Shown: positions 8,151-16,280, numbered from the stretch's first letter. The stretch: DNA of 41,619 nt from Candidatus Methanophagales archaeon (GCA_003336485.1 QENH01000186.1:1-41619), one strand, 5' to 3'. Translations and numbers: made by a program. Notes: generated from the letters alone by a model not told the origin.

Positions 8151-8237
8151 GCCACAGAGCTCACATAGAGCACAGAGAGTGGAGATAGGAGTATGGTACG
8201 GAAAATGCATCTCTGGGCCCTCTGTGCTCTCTGTGGC
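8151..8237. repeat. Inverted repeat of the CCACNGAG family, copy B
   Basis: GCCACAGAGCTCACATAGAG with the following CACAGAGAG (8151-8179) pairs with CTCTGTGCTCTCTGTGGC (8220-8237). It uses the same 9-base CACAGAG stepping as copy A at 6998-7058, about 1.1 kb away. It lies 102 bases beyond the stop of the large exported-protein gene at 8340. Confidence 0.7.
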
Positions 8238-8339
8238 AGAAAGTTACAAAAAACAGATACTGTTTAGTATAAAACAGCTTATAATAGGAGGTACAGTTCC
8301 GATTATGGTAAAAAGTCAACTATAAGGGTTGTGGTGCAG

Positions 8340-10817
8340 TTACGTAACCACAATATCTCCCTCTTCTCGATCATGCACATCCCTCACATAAGCCATTGTG
8401 CCAATAAAGATCCGGCCTATCGTATAGATTAGTGCTGCTGCATACAACAAACACACAAAGATGAACAACAAAAAAATATGACTCCACGCACCTTTTAGCC
8501 CATATAAATCCGCTTTTGTATTCTTGGCCATAAGTAGTTCACCTGCTATCCTATACTTCTTTGATGCATCCTCTAATTTCCGCTGGGCTAACCAATAGTT
8601 CCTAGAAGCATTATCGTAGTCATAAGGATTTAAAAGCAGATATAGATCCCAGATTCTAACAAGGTCTTTCTCCTTGCTATCAAAAATCATATTTTCCGCG
8701 TCAAACCGCAGATCGTTTGCAGCACTTACCAATACATCATGCTTATCCATGAGTATAGATTCCTCCTCGAGACATCCTAATCGCTTCTCTTTGTCACTGA
8801 GCAGACTGGGACCGTATATCGTAGCTGCGTATTGATTTGAAAGGGAAGCGTTAAGCACATTCTCTTCTGCCTTTAAGCTGCGTATATCGCCCCTTGCCTC
8901 TGCGTGTGCCACTGCATTCTTTATCTCCCACCCACGCAATTCAAGCATTTTCGCCTCCGCCTTCATCACCGCCTCACTTGTCGTATCCGCACCCACAGAA
9001 ATGGCTTCTGCATAGTCTGATAGTTCCAAACTCTTCAGATCTGAATTAGCAGCTATTGAGGATAGAGATACAGAAGAAATCAATAAGCTCTCCACTGCTT
9101 CTCCGTACGTCTTATTCTCTGTAAATACAAGGGTATCATTCAACGCTGATAGTAGCGAAAGTGCTCCCTCTGTCAAGATCTGTATCTTTTTCCAGTCCCC
9201 TTTACCTGTTTCGCCTTCCTTGGCAAGTTCCAATATCGCTACCCCATTTGATATCATATCCTCTGTGGATGGATAGCGAGAATAAAGAGAACTGTTTCTA
9301 AATGATTTGAACCTTTCTATCCTCAGCGAGATATTCATCGGTACGATCGTTGCATTTACTTCTATTCTCTTTGCTTTTATCTCTTCCGCACTTAGGTCAC
9401 ACATCCACGAATAGTCCTCAGGCACCGCCTCTAATCCCGGTTTTATCTTGACCGTAAAATTCCGTGACTCGCCAGGCGGTATTTCAGGGTATTTCCGCAC
9501 GCCTTTTAGCCATTTACCGTATTCGCCTCTAGGGGAAAGGCGTAGGTTCTGAACCGGTTTATACCAATAGGTCTCTGTTAATGTTAGGTTCATTTCTCGC
9601 ATTTCATAGCCCCGCTCTTTCAGTTCTAATGACCCAAAATCAATAGATGGCGGAGAGAGCGTAAAATAATCAGAATCAGAAGAAATCTTGAAATCCACCG
9701 GCCATAATATCTCTATTGTTATGTCTACCTTGCCCTCACCCGCATCTCCTGCATCCAGATACAATGTGCTGTAGTGTGTTCCTTCAGAGGCATAATAAGG
9801 GGCAGAAATACCTATTTCTATATCTTCAGAATCATAACCGCTAACAGAAGAGGGGTACTTCCCTACCGATAGTGTGACATTGGCAGAAGGGTTTGTTACG
9901 CTTGGAGGTGTAAGATACATTTGCATGCAGCCCTTATTGCTAACCGAGATCTTAGCCGTTGTACGATAAGTACGACGCTCTGTCCTAGGTCTATCAAATT
10001 TTATTGTCATGGAGGCGCGGGAGTTATAGGATAGTTTAGCCGGGCAGCAAATCTCACCTTTTAAATTAATTGTGCTGCTTCCGGCTCCTTCTGTGCTTGA
10101 AACGCTGTATGTCCATGAGTAGTATCTTTTGCAATTGTCCGGTGTGATCCCGCTGGGCTCAAAACTGAATGTAATCGATTTAGAACCACCTGCGGGCAGT
10201 TCAAAGCTCCCCTTGGTATTCTCTGGCCTATCAAGACCGAAAGACATCCAATCATTTCCGGATCTTCTATTTAAAGTCACTCTTATCGGTTTATATCCCA
10301 GCACTTCCGAAAAGGTAACTGTTTTTGCTTTGCTCCTTGACTCGGTTGCGTCTATTTTTTCAAAAGTAACGGAAGTTGGTGAAACCCCTAACTTCGCATT
10401 ATGTATAATGCTGATCGGGATATCGATTTGATAATTTTTATCATCTCCTATCACTTCCACCTGGCCCTTATGTTCCCCTTCGCTTAGACTGCTGCTGAGC
10501 GTAATTGTGAGTGGTACCTTCGCAGACCCGAATGGCACAATTTTTCCGGAAGAAGGAGAAGGTGCAATGTCTATCAATCCCGGTTTGTTGGTGCGGTCAG
10601 ACACAAAATACTCAACAGTTTTATTTAGATTATTTGTGATTGTGACGCTTGTTGAAGCGGTAAAGGTAGGCGTAGTAGCCCGGGGCTGGTCAAATACTAC
10701 GCTTACCTTTGTCGGAGTGCTTACACTTAGACTATCGGCTGTAGTGGTATTCACCAATAGCAAGCAAAGCGCAAAAACTGCAACCAAAATCGCTATCGTT
10801 TTTCTTTCTTTTCGCAT
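8340..10817 (-). CDS. Large exported protein with beta-sandwich repeats, helical stalk and C-terminal anchor
   Basis: 825 residues; no family recognised with certainty. Residues 1-27 are a signal peptide (MRKERK, a long hydrophobic run, then TTADS). Residues about 30-480 are rich in beta-strand, Ser/Thr and Pro and repeat the pattern 'tP..V.F......r......v.itN', with spacing like Ig-fold modules of the COG1470 type; N-glycosylation sequons are frequent (NKT, NVT, NLT, NFT, NAT, NIS). Residues about 500-760 are helical and charged. A transmembrane helix lies near 773-800 (HIFLLFIFVCLLYAAALIYTI), followed by a short cytoplasmic tail. So most of the protein is outside the cell. It has its own strong TATA box, and shares strand and architecture with the next gene upstream; both face a tubulin-like gene pair. 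Confidence 0.8.
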   Translation of the reverse strand: MRKERKTIAILVAVFALCLLLVNTTTADSLSVSTPTKVSVVFDQPRATTPTFTASTSVTITNNLNKTVEYFVSDRTNKPGLIDIAPSPSSGKIVPFGSAKVPLTITLSSSLSEGEHKGQVEVIGDDKNYQIDIPISIIHNAKLGVSPTSVTFEKIDATESRSKAKTVTFSEVLGYKPIRVTLNRRSGNDWMSFGLDRPENTKGSFELPAGGSKSITFSFEPSGITPDNCKRYYSWTYSVSSTEGAGSSTINLKGEICCPAKLSYNSRASMTIKFDRPRTERRTYRTTAKISVSNKGCMQMYLTPPSVTNPSANVTLSVGKYPSSVSGYDSEDIEIGISAPYYASEGTHYSTLYLDAGDAGEGKVDITIEILWPVDFKISSDSDYFTLSPPSIDFGSLELKERGYEMREMNLTLTETYWYKPVQNLRLSPRGEYGKWLKGVRKYPEIPPGESRNFTVKIKPGLEAVPEDYSWMCDLSAEEIKAKRIEVNATIVPMNISLRIERFKSFRNSSLYSRYPSTEDMISNGVAILELAKEGETGKGDWKKIQILTEGALSLLSALNDTLVFTENKTYGEAVESLLISSVSLSSIAANSDLKSLELSDYAEAISVGADTTSEAVMKAEAKMLELRGWEIKNAVAHAEARGDIRSLKAEENVLNASLSNQYAATIYGPSLLSDKEKRLGCLEEESILMDKHDVLVSAANDLRFDAENMIFDSKEKDLVRIWDLYLLLNPYDYDNASRNYWLAQRKLEDASKKYRIAGELLMAKNTKADLYGLKGAWSHIFLLFIFVCLLYAAALIYTIGRIFIGTMAYVRDVHDREEGDIVVT

Positions 10818-10886
10818 TTCCCCTGCCCTCTATTACATTACAATTAACTCTAAGTACCTGTTGACCGCACCAAGAGATAAAATAAC

Positions 10887-10900
10887 ATTCTTTTATACCC
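10887..10900 (-). promoter_or_regulatory. TATA-box promoter of the large exported protein
   Basis: On the minus strand GGGTATAAAAG is a strong match to an archaeal TATA box. The start codon lies about 70-80 bases further on, which leaves a leader of roughly 45-50 bases ending in a G-rich Shine-Dalgarno-like GGGCAGGGG before the ATG. This shows the gene can be transcribed separately from its upstream neighbour. Confidence 0.6.
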
Positions 10901-10956
10901 TTCCCCCGGAAACTGCTTCATCCACATATTTTTCCCTTGCGTTAATATTTATGTAT

Positions 10957-11919
10957 TTAAACAATAAGCTCTTCGCCCAACCTCGTGTCATCTAATTCCT
11001 CACCCCATCTCTTGAAATCAGTCCATAATATAAAGGTAATGGTGGAAAGGATAAGGAGATAAATTAGAATTCGCAGAAGCGTATCAAGCATCAACCTTTG
11101 ATAAGTCTTTTTTATCTCTGCTTCAGTTTTTATTACGCTCTCATTCTCCAGTTTCGTATCATTATGCTTCACATATAGCCCCTTCGCGCTCTCAAACGAA
11201 TCCTTCGCGTTTAATATCGCCATGAAATCGGACCCAAAGAAACCGGAAGATGGATTTATTGCATTGTCACGCAGCACCCTAGCATCATTTATGTATTCTA
11301 ATGCCCTTTTCATATCCCGTTCATATATTCTTTTATGCCGCCTCCACTCGAACTCCATCCTGCTCGCTTCAGTGGTCATACCGCCTTTTCTGTACGCAAT
11401 AGAGCTATTTTGTGCATATGCCATCTTCACCTTCGTCTCGTCCGTATTCCTCGCTGCATCTTCGAAGAATTTGCCTTCACCGCGATAAAATCGCGTAAGG
11501 GCAAGCATAGAAAGCATAGGTATTCCGTTTCTTTCCACTATATCATATCCCCTGAGCCTATTTATGGACCTGTTCAATCCATCTGCGACTTCTATCGCAT
11601 TTATATGGTCGGACTGATCAGAACTCTTGCTTAAATTTACCATTATTTCAAAATTATCAATGATTCTGAGCGAGATATCAACCCAGGCCTTTGTAGCCGA
11701 AGTCACCTCTCCACCGCTCATTCCTTGTATTACCGTCTTCACCGTTGTCTTTGCAAGGTTTAATTTGCGATAATCATCAAATAATCCAGGCTTGTCCTGC
11801 GCTAAAATATCCTCTAGTAGTCCACTCTTCAACTCATCAGATCCTACCACGATCGTAGGAGAAGAGAGGTATATAACTATGGTCAGTAGTATAAGCACAA
11901 CCAAACTTTGCCGCTTCAT
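10957..11919 (-). CDS. Exported helical protein with C-terminal membrane anchor
   Basis: 320 residues from the ATG at 11919. A GTG at 11937 would add six residues, but it leaves the TATA-like stretch (about 11943-11955) too close, while the ATG fits a nearly leaderless start. Residues 1-26 are a signal peptide (MKRQSLVVLILLTIVIYL). The middle is almost all helical and charged, with segments around 'EFEWRRHKRIYERDMKRALEYINDA' that may be coiled coil. One transmembrane helix near 285-305 (LLRILIYLLILSTITFILW) is followed by a short acidic cytoplasmic tail. Layout thus matches the C-terminal half of the larger neighbour, suggesting the two assemble through their helical regions. No family recognised. 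It is divergent from the tubulin-like gene, with which it shares a 90-base control region. Confidence 0.75.
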   Translation of the reverse strand: MKRQSLVVLILLTIVIYLSSPTIVVGSDELKSGLLEDILAQDKPGLFDDYRKLNLAKTTVKTVIQGMSGGEVTSATKAWVDISLRIIDNFEIMVNLSKSSDQSDHINAIEVADGLNRSINRLRGYDIVERNGIPMLSMLALTRFYRGEGKFFEDAARNTDETKVKMAYAQNSSIAYRKGGMTTEASRMEFEWRRHKRIYERDMKRALEYINDARVLRDNAINPSSGFFGSDFMAILNAKDSFESAKGLYVKHNDTKLENESVIKTEAEIKKTYQRLMLDTLLRILIYLLILSTITFILWTDFKRWGEELDDTRLGEELIV

Positions 11920-11939
11920 CAATAAAAGATAGGGCACTG

Positions 11940-12009
11940 ATATATTTATATATGTTTTCTTTCAATTAGAGAAATAGCGCATAAAAGTTTTAAAATTTAA
12001 AGGGATAAA
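11940..12009. promoter_or_regulatory. Divergent promoter region between exported-protein and tubulin-like genes
   Basis: A/T-rich 90-base region. Toward the minus strand, CATATATAAATATAT (about 11941-11955) can act as TATA box. Toward the plus strand, GCATAAAAG near 11979-11987 lies about 25 bases before the ATG at 12010, consistent with a leaderless start. The closeness of the two promoters suggests joint control of the two halves of the cluster. Confidence 0.5.
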
Positions 12010-12921
12010 ATGACATACCTGTTGATCGGAATAGGAAACGCAGGAGGTGCGATTCTAGAGCCCTTATTGGAATATACAGAGATAAAAAACGCTAACCCAA
12101 TCGTTATAAAGTCACAGCCAGATGCTGATACGGCTAATAAAATAGATGCCGCCTTAAAGGAAGTAAAAAACATTAAATTCGCATTCCTTTTCGCCTGGTT
12201 TGGCGATAATAGTATAATACCACAGATAGCAGAAACGCTGAGTGGGCGAGAGATAAAGGTAGTTTTTGTTGGGGTTTTACCAGCAGAGAGGCGGGAGAAA
12301 AGGGAAGTGTTAATTGACGCATATTACGCGATGGAAAACCTAACAGAGCATGTGAACACGTTTATGCTCGTTGATAACCAGAAGATAGCACATCTTCCAA
12401 ATTATACTGATTATTTCCCGCGCTATAACCGGTATATCGCATCCTGCCTCGCAGACCTCCTTATTGGAACATCACAATCCGAGTCGTTACCCGAGGAGAT
12501 GCAATTGTCTATGGATGGTGCACTAAAGGCGTTATCGTTTGGCGATACGCCAGGATATGTAGCTTTATCGCGCGCTTCTGAACTGACAAAGGGCCTATGG
12601 GGCTATATATTCCCGTTTCTGTTGCACAAGCCTCTTGACCTTGGAACACTACTTCATATCGCTATGGATAAGCTCAGTGTTTCTAATGCTCCGATCGGCA
12701 GTGATAAAAGCATCACCGCTATTCAAGTCCCGGAATATTATATCAAGAATAAGAAAGTGGATAAGGGACTAATAGAGGAATTTATGCACGCGTATTCAAA
12801 AGAAAGCCATATGACAGTAGCCATAACAAAGCGAAATATAGCTGCTGTGACCAATCTCTTCACCTACAAGTTTGATCAATTGGAAAGATTACGAGAGATA
12901 AGGAGGCTTGCTTATGAATAA
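12010..12921 (+). CDS. Divergent FtsZ/tubulin-superfamily protein
   Basis: 303 residues, cytoplasmic. The start YLLIGIGNAGGAIL matches the T1 nucleotide loop of FtsZ/CetZ (GVGGAGGN type). Residues 83-126 (VVFVGVLPAERR, REVLIDAYYAMENLTEHVNTFMLVDNQKI) follow the FtsZ segment from strand S5 through helix H4 to the 'vPNdrL' strand almost step by step. But the superfamily signature GGGTGTG (T4 loop) is replaced by FAFLFAWFGDNS (58-69), and I see no NxD T7 catalytic loop. The C-terminal part (from about 210) has the length of a shortened second tubulin domain. Such a protein may bind nucleotide weakly, hydrolyse it differently, or act as a non-polymerising relative. It is translationally joined to a membrane-anchored helical protein and divergent from two envelope proteins, so a membrane-shaping or scaffold role is inferred. 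Confidence 0.75.
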   Translation: MTYLLIGIGNAGGAILEPLLEYTEIKNANPIVIKSQPDADTANKIDAALKEVKNIKFAFLFAWFGDNSIIPQIAETLSGREIKVVFVGVLPAERREKREVLIDAYYAMENLTEHVNTFMLVDNQKIAHLPNYTDYFPRYNRYIASCLADLLIGTSQSESLPEEMQLSMDGALKALSFGDTPGYVALSRASELTKGLWGYIFPFLLHKPLDLGTLLHIAMDKLSVSNAPIGSDKSITAIQVPEYYIKNKKVDKGLIEEFMHAYSKESHMTVAITKRNIAAVTNLFTYKFDQLERLREIRRLAYE

Positions 12922-14179
12922 GATATTTGTTCCACTTACTCTTTTGGCATTAATCGCACTCGGCGTCGCCATCCTCTTTACCCAGGGACATAAGGAAGCG
13001 ATAACGATTATTATCTTCTTCATCCCGGCAGTGCTAGCTGTGTCATTCTTAGTTCAATATATAGTAACGAAAAGGGGGAGGAATATAAAGGATAAGGTAA
13101 TGGAAAGGGACATTATGAGTATTGCAGAACACTATACAGAGCTAATGCGCACGTTACACGATTTCGAGGATAAATATGGGCCAAGTACGAAGGATTTCCG
13201 TGTGGCGTTAGGGAAGGTAAAGGATGGGTTATCTGACCTGGGCTGCGAGGTAAATGGCAAGATAAGAATAGAGAAAGCGAAGATAAAGAAAGTAGCTTTT
13301 GCTGACCTCGATTGGATAAGAAAGACGTTTGGAGACATAAGGAAGCAGTATGAGATTATCCTTTACTCTCATGCGCTGGACAAATGCAAGGAGTATTTGG
13401 AAAGTACAAATGAGCTTGAAAGCGAAGGCTATAAGAATATACATGATCAAATAGAGAAGATGGAAACCAAGATTCGCGGGGACGACCGTGTAGAAATAGA
13501 TGCACTCGAGATTTCTATCTTCATGAATGAATTTACTTCTATCTTGGATGAAGCGCTAAGAATATGTTTGCGAGATGCAACTAGTTTAGAAGGCGAAGGA
13601 AAAGAGATTGCCGACACTGCCAGAGTCAGAACTAATATAAAACTTGTTGAGCATAGCATAGAGCTGGGCAACTACGAAAACGCAACTAAAGTATTGATCA
13701 GTATGATCGAGAGATTAACAGGCGTGCTGAAGGAAGAGTTTGGCCAGTATAAGGAAGACACGCTTGAGCTGTTAAAAGAGGTAGCTGGAATTTCTGATAC
13801 CGTGGAAGAGGAGGGAGGGAGAGATATAGAATGGCTGAAGAAGAATATAGATGCGTGCGTGGAGCCTTCGGAGATGCGAAAGCTGCGGAAGCATAACGAT
13901 ACACTCATAAAAACGTCACTCACCGCTCTGGAGGGCGTATATAACAAGATATTTGAGCTTGAGCGTGAAATAGCAGATGGTAATCCTGCAACGGACGTAT
14001 ATCCGGTAGAATATTGGGCAATAGAGAAGAGGAATGAGATTGATGAGCTCAAATCTATGCCTAAATCAGACGTGCCCGCATATACGCGCAGATATAGGCT
14101 TTTCGCTTCTGATGCGCATTCGAGGTTGGAATATGACGCCGAGAGGTTGCAGTATATAAAGAAAGGCTATTTGAAGTAG
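12914..14179 (+). CDS. Membrane-anchored helical (coiled-coil) protein, partner of tubulin-like protein
   Basis: 421 residues from the ATG at 12914. A TTG at 12908 is possible, but GGAGG at 12902-12906 sits seven bases from the ATG and only one from the TTG, so the ATG is preferred. It overlaps the stop of the tubulin-like gene by eight bases, indicating coupled translation. Two membrane helices occupy residues about 4-22 and 30-52 (LTLLALIALGVAILF; ITIIIFFIPAVLAVSFLVQYIV). The next 370 residues are highly charged and helical with leucine-rich heptad-like runs, ending in RLQYIKKGYLK; with a hairpin of two helices they lie in the cytoplasm. No family recognised. By position it is the best candidate for the membrane tether of the tubulin-like protein. 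Confidence 0.75.
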   Translation: MNKIFVPLTLLALIALGVAILFTQGHKEAITIIIFFIPAVLAVSFLVQYIVTKRGRNIKDKVMERDIMSIAEHYTELMRTLHDFEDKYGPSTKDFRVALGKVKDGLSDLGCEVNGKIRIEKAKIKKVAFADLDWIRKTFGDIRKQYEIILYSHALDKCKEYLESTNELESEGYKNIHDQIEKMETKIRGDDRVEIDALEISIFMNEFTSILDEALRICLRDATSLEGEGKEIADTARVRTNIKLVEHSIELGNYENATKVLISMIERLTGVLKEEFGQYKEDTLELLKEVAGISDTVEEEGGRDIEWLKKNIDACVEPSEMRKLRKHNDTLIKTSLTALEGVYNKIFELEREIADGNPATDVYPVEYWAIEKRNEIDELKSMPKSDVPAYTRRYRLFASDAHSRLEYDAERLQYIKKGYLK

Positions 14180-14224
14180 CCCAATCCTGCTTCTCTACTC
14201 TAGCTTTCGCATTCAATAGCACAA

Positions 14225-15217
14225 TCAAACAGATTTTGCGCTGAGTGATTGATAGACTCCAGACTCTGTAATCACCGCTTCTATCAGCTCGAACGGAGTG
14301 AAATCAAATGCCGGATTATACACGTTCACATCAAGCGGTGCAATTTGCGTACCCGCGAAGAATAAAAGCTCTTCCGAACTCCGTTCCTCTATCTCAACAT
14401 CCTTATAACTCCGCTCTGTATCAAAAGAGGACAGAGGCGCAGCGACGTAAAAGGGTATTTTATGCGCTTTCGCTACCACAGCATGCATATAAGTACCTAT
14501 TTTGTTTAGAACTCCATCCTTTACCACTCTATCCGCACCCACAATCACCTTATCCACCTTCTTGTTCCTCATCACTGCAGCACTCATACTGTCGGTAATA
14601 AGAGTAACAGGGATTTTATCCTGGTTCAGTTCCCAGCAGGTCAGCCTAGAACCCTGATTTAATGGTCTTGTCTCACACGCGATCACCTCTATCTGCTTCC
14701 CTTTCTCTATCGCACTTCTTATTACGCCCAATGCAGTGCCCCAATCAACACAGGCTAACCGACCAGCATTGCAATGTGTCAGCACGACATCGCCATCTTC
14801 CAAAAGTGCACTACCATAATCTCCTAGCTTCTTGTTCACGGCAACATCTTCGACTGCGATCCGGTTCGCCTCTGCCAATGCGTACTCTTTCATCTCCAGC
14901 ATTGTACTACCAGCAAGTGCTGCATTTAACGCTCTGATAACGCCATAGGAGAGGTTAATAGCTGTGGGTCGTGCGTGTTTGAGCTGCTCCACATCAGCCC
15001 TTAGCTCTTTTCTATCTCGTGCATTTAGACATGCCAAAACAACACCATATGCGCCTGCAGCGCCTAGTGCCGGTGCACCACGCACCTTCAACTCCAATAT
15101 CGCTTCTATAAGCTCCGCCACTCGCCTGCACTCAACTATCCTATACTCGCCCGGCAGCAGTGTCTGATCAATTAGCTTTACCGTTTCCGTATCATCATCC
15201 CATTCTATCGTGTTCAT
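14225..15217 (-). CDS. mtnA: S-methyl-5-thioribose-1-phosphate isomerase
   Basis: 330-residue cytoplasmic enzyme of the MtnA / eIF2B-alpha-like family. Visible motifs: the N-terminal VRGAPALGAAGAYGV sugar-phosphate loop, THCNAGRLACVDWGTALGV carrying the catalytic cysteine, ETRPLNQGSRLT, the catalytic aspartate in VIVGADRVVKDG, and NKIGTYMHAVVAKAHKIPFYVAAP. These residues separate MtnA from true aIF2B subunits and from ribose-1,5-bisphosphate isomerase. The reaction converts methylthioribose-1-phosphate to methylthioribulose-1-phosphate in methionine salvage. No other salvage gene is adjacent. ATG at 15217 begins MNTIEW as expected. Its start abuts a decayed gene region on the same strand. Confidence 0.92.
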   Translation of the reverse strand: MNTIEWDDDTETVKLIDQTLLPGEYRIVECRRVAELIEAILELKVRGAPALGAAGAYGVVLACLNARDRKELRADVEQLKHARPTAINLSYGVIRALNAALAGSTMLEMKEYALAEANRIAVEDVAVNKKLGDYGSALLEDGDVVLTHCNAGRLACVDWGTALGVIRSAIEKGKQIEVIACETRPLNQGSRLTCWELNQDKIPVTLITDSMSAAVMRNKKVDKVIVGADRVVKDGVLNKIGTYMHAVVAKAHKIPFYVAAPLSSFDTERSYKDVEIEERSSEELLFFAGTQIAPLDVNVYNPAFDFTPFELIEAVITESGVYQSLSAKSV

Positions 15218-15221
15218 TTAT

Positions 15222-15508
15222 TGCAGCTATATCCTTTTGAAGTCCAGTAATATCTTTTTGAAATCCGGCAGCTAAATAATAAAAATCTTCTCAGGTAACA
15301 TATCCAGGGTTTTTTTTCGCTACTCCCTCATACTTTTTCTTTAGCTTTTCCAGTCTTTTTTCGCTAATATATAAGATATAATAAAAATGGGAATATAAGC
15401 CTTTTGTGTTTTTCTCATCTATAGAGATACAGCGTTTCTTCTCTCATCAAACCCAAAAATATATCTCAACCAGCCATCTAATATCTTAAAGACTTCTTTT
15501 TCCCTTTT
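15222..15508 (-). pseudogene. Unrecognised gene remnant (one frameshift, one stop)
   Basis: Reading from about 15508 downward: EVFKILDGWLRYIFGFDE, then a frame change near 15437-15445 to KKRCISIDEKNTKGLYS, HFYYILYISEKRLEKLKKKY, EGVAKKNPGYVT, TGA at 15291-15293, then EDFYYLAAGFQKDITGLQKDI up to the mtnA start. The amino-acid flow on both sides of the breaks is protein-like and one frame long, so this is probably one former gene of about 95 codons or its 3' part. I do not recognise the family. It follows the broken vapC. Confidence 0.45.
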
Positions 15509-15575
15509 CTACCTTAGTTTCTACCTATTTTATACAATTTGAGACCTTCTATTCTGTCGAAATGGCTAATATCCC

Positions 15576-15662
15576 TTAGAAATTTCTTATCTCTTCTACC
15601 GTTTCCAAGTGCCCCCTCAAGTGGTCAATTAGAATATCAGTATCTATGCAGATGTTTTCCAT
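15576..15662 (-). pseudogene. Truncated VapC-type PIN toxin start
   Basis: The ATG at 15662 opens 28 codons, MENICIDTDILIDHLRGHLE, then TVEEIRNF, and stops at 15576-15578. This is the first strand-turn-helix of a PIN-domain VapC toxin with the first catalytic aspartate (IDTDILID). The remaining three quarters, with the other acidic residues, are absent in frame. It overlaps the end of the antitoxin gene by 19 bases in the arrangement usual for vapBC pairs. The toxin must be inactive. Confidence 0.75.
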
Positions 15663-15892
15663 CTTCTCCATCCATCTTTGAGAGATTTCTTTATTGTTTC
15701 CACCTCTCCCTCGCTTATATCCCATGTGCCTGCTAAATCACTGATCTTATTTTTCATCTTAAAGTCATCCATCAGGATTTTAATCGCTTCATCAACAGAG
15801 ACAGAATGTCTCAGCTCTGTCTGGAGTTGCTCTGCTACTTTGAACAGCCTCTTATATATATCCTCATTAACATGTATCGTTTTTGTTGCCAT
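15644..15892 (-). CDS. vapB: VapB-type antitoxin (apparently orphan)
   Basis: 82 residues. The N-terminus ATKTIHVNEDIYKRLFKVAEQL is the ribbon-helix start of the archaeal VapB (DUF217-like) antitoxins, which bind operator DNA as dimers and cover the PIN toxin active site with the C-terminal tail. The tail here (DGWRRWKTSA) is basic and aromatic as usual for the toxin-binding segment. The cognate vapC starts inside the last codons but is cut to 28 residues, so this antitoxin has lost its local target. It could still repress its own promoter or neutralise a related toxin elsewhere. A broken acylphosphatase gene lies 22 bases upstream. Confidence 0.75.
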   Translation of the reverse strand: MATKTIHVNEDIYKRLFKVAEQLQTELRHSVSVDEAIKILMDDFKMKNKISDLAGTWDISEGEVETIKKSLKDGWRRWKTSA

Positions 15893-15914
15893 AGTTTATA
15901 TCTTCCCAATAATA

Positions 15915-16177
15915 TCAAAATTCTTCCGCAACTTTTAGTTCATCCAATAAAGAGCTTATTTTCGTAACAATTTCCCCTTTACTTCGCTCTATCGCGTCAA
16001 TAGTCTTATCCTACTTTTTCCGCATCTTCTCCCTCTGCAATCAGTCTAACATCATAATGCTTTAAATTCTCAACAAAACCCACTAACTATCTTCAACTTT
16101 CGTGCTAGCTTCGCCACGGCATCTCTATACCCCACACGCTGCACTTCTCCTTTCACTATTATATTCGCCTTTTTCAT
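15915..16177 (-). pseudogene. Acylphosphatase, broken by two frameshifts
   Basis: From the ATG at 16177 the frame gives MKKANIIVKGEVQRVGYRDAV, with the acylphosphatase signature GXVQRVGYR, then AKLARKLKIVSGFC and a stop. A second frame restores GFVENLKHYDVRLIAEGEDA, EKVG, stop, and a third gives KTIDAIERSKGEIVTKISSL to AEEF. Total length equals an intact acylphosphatase of about 88 codons. The ancestral enzyme hydrolyses acyl phosphates in the cytoplasm. Two independent frameshifts make a sequencing error unlikely. Confidence 0.75.
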
Positions 16178-16251
16178 TTCTGCTTCACTCACATTTGTAT
16201 TTATAAATGCAATAAAAAAGGGATAAAAATAGAAAGAACGAGTATAAAAAC

Positions 16252-16280
16252 AAAAAAGGGGATAAAAAAACTCCCGCCCC
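16252..16280 (-). terminator. T-tract terminator of the PGF-CTERM surface protein gene
   Basis: On the minus strand, GGGGCGGGAG is followed by seven T, then ATCCCC and six T. Two successive T-tracts after a G/C block, about 45-75 bases past the stop at 16325, fit archaeal intrinsic termination. Confidence 0.45.
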
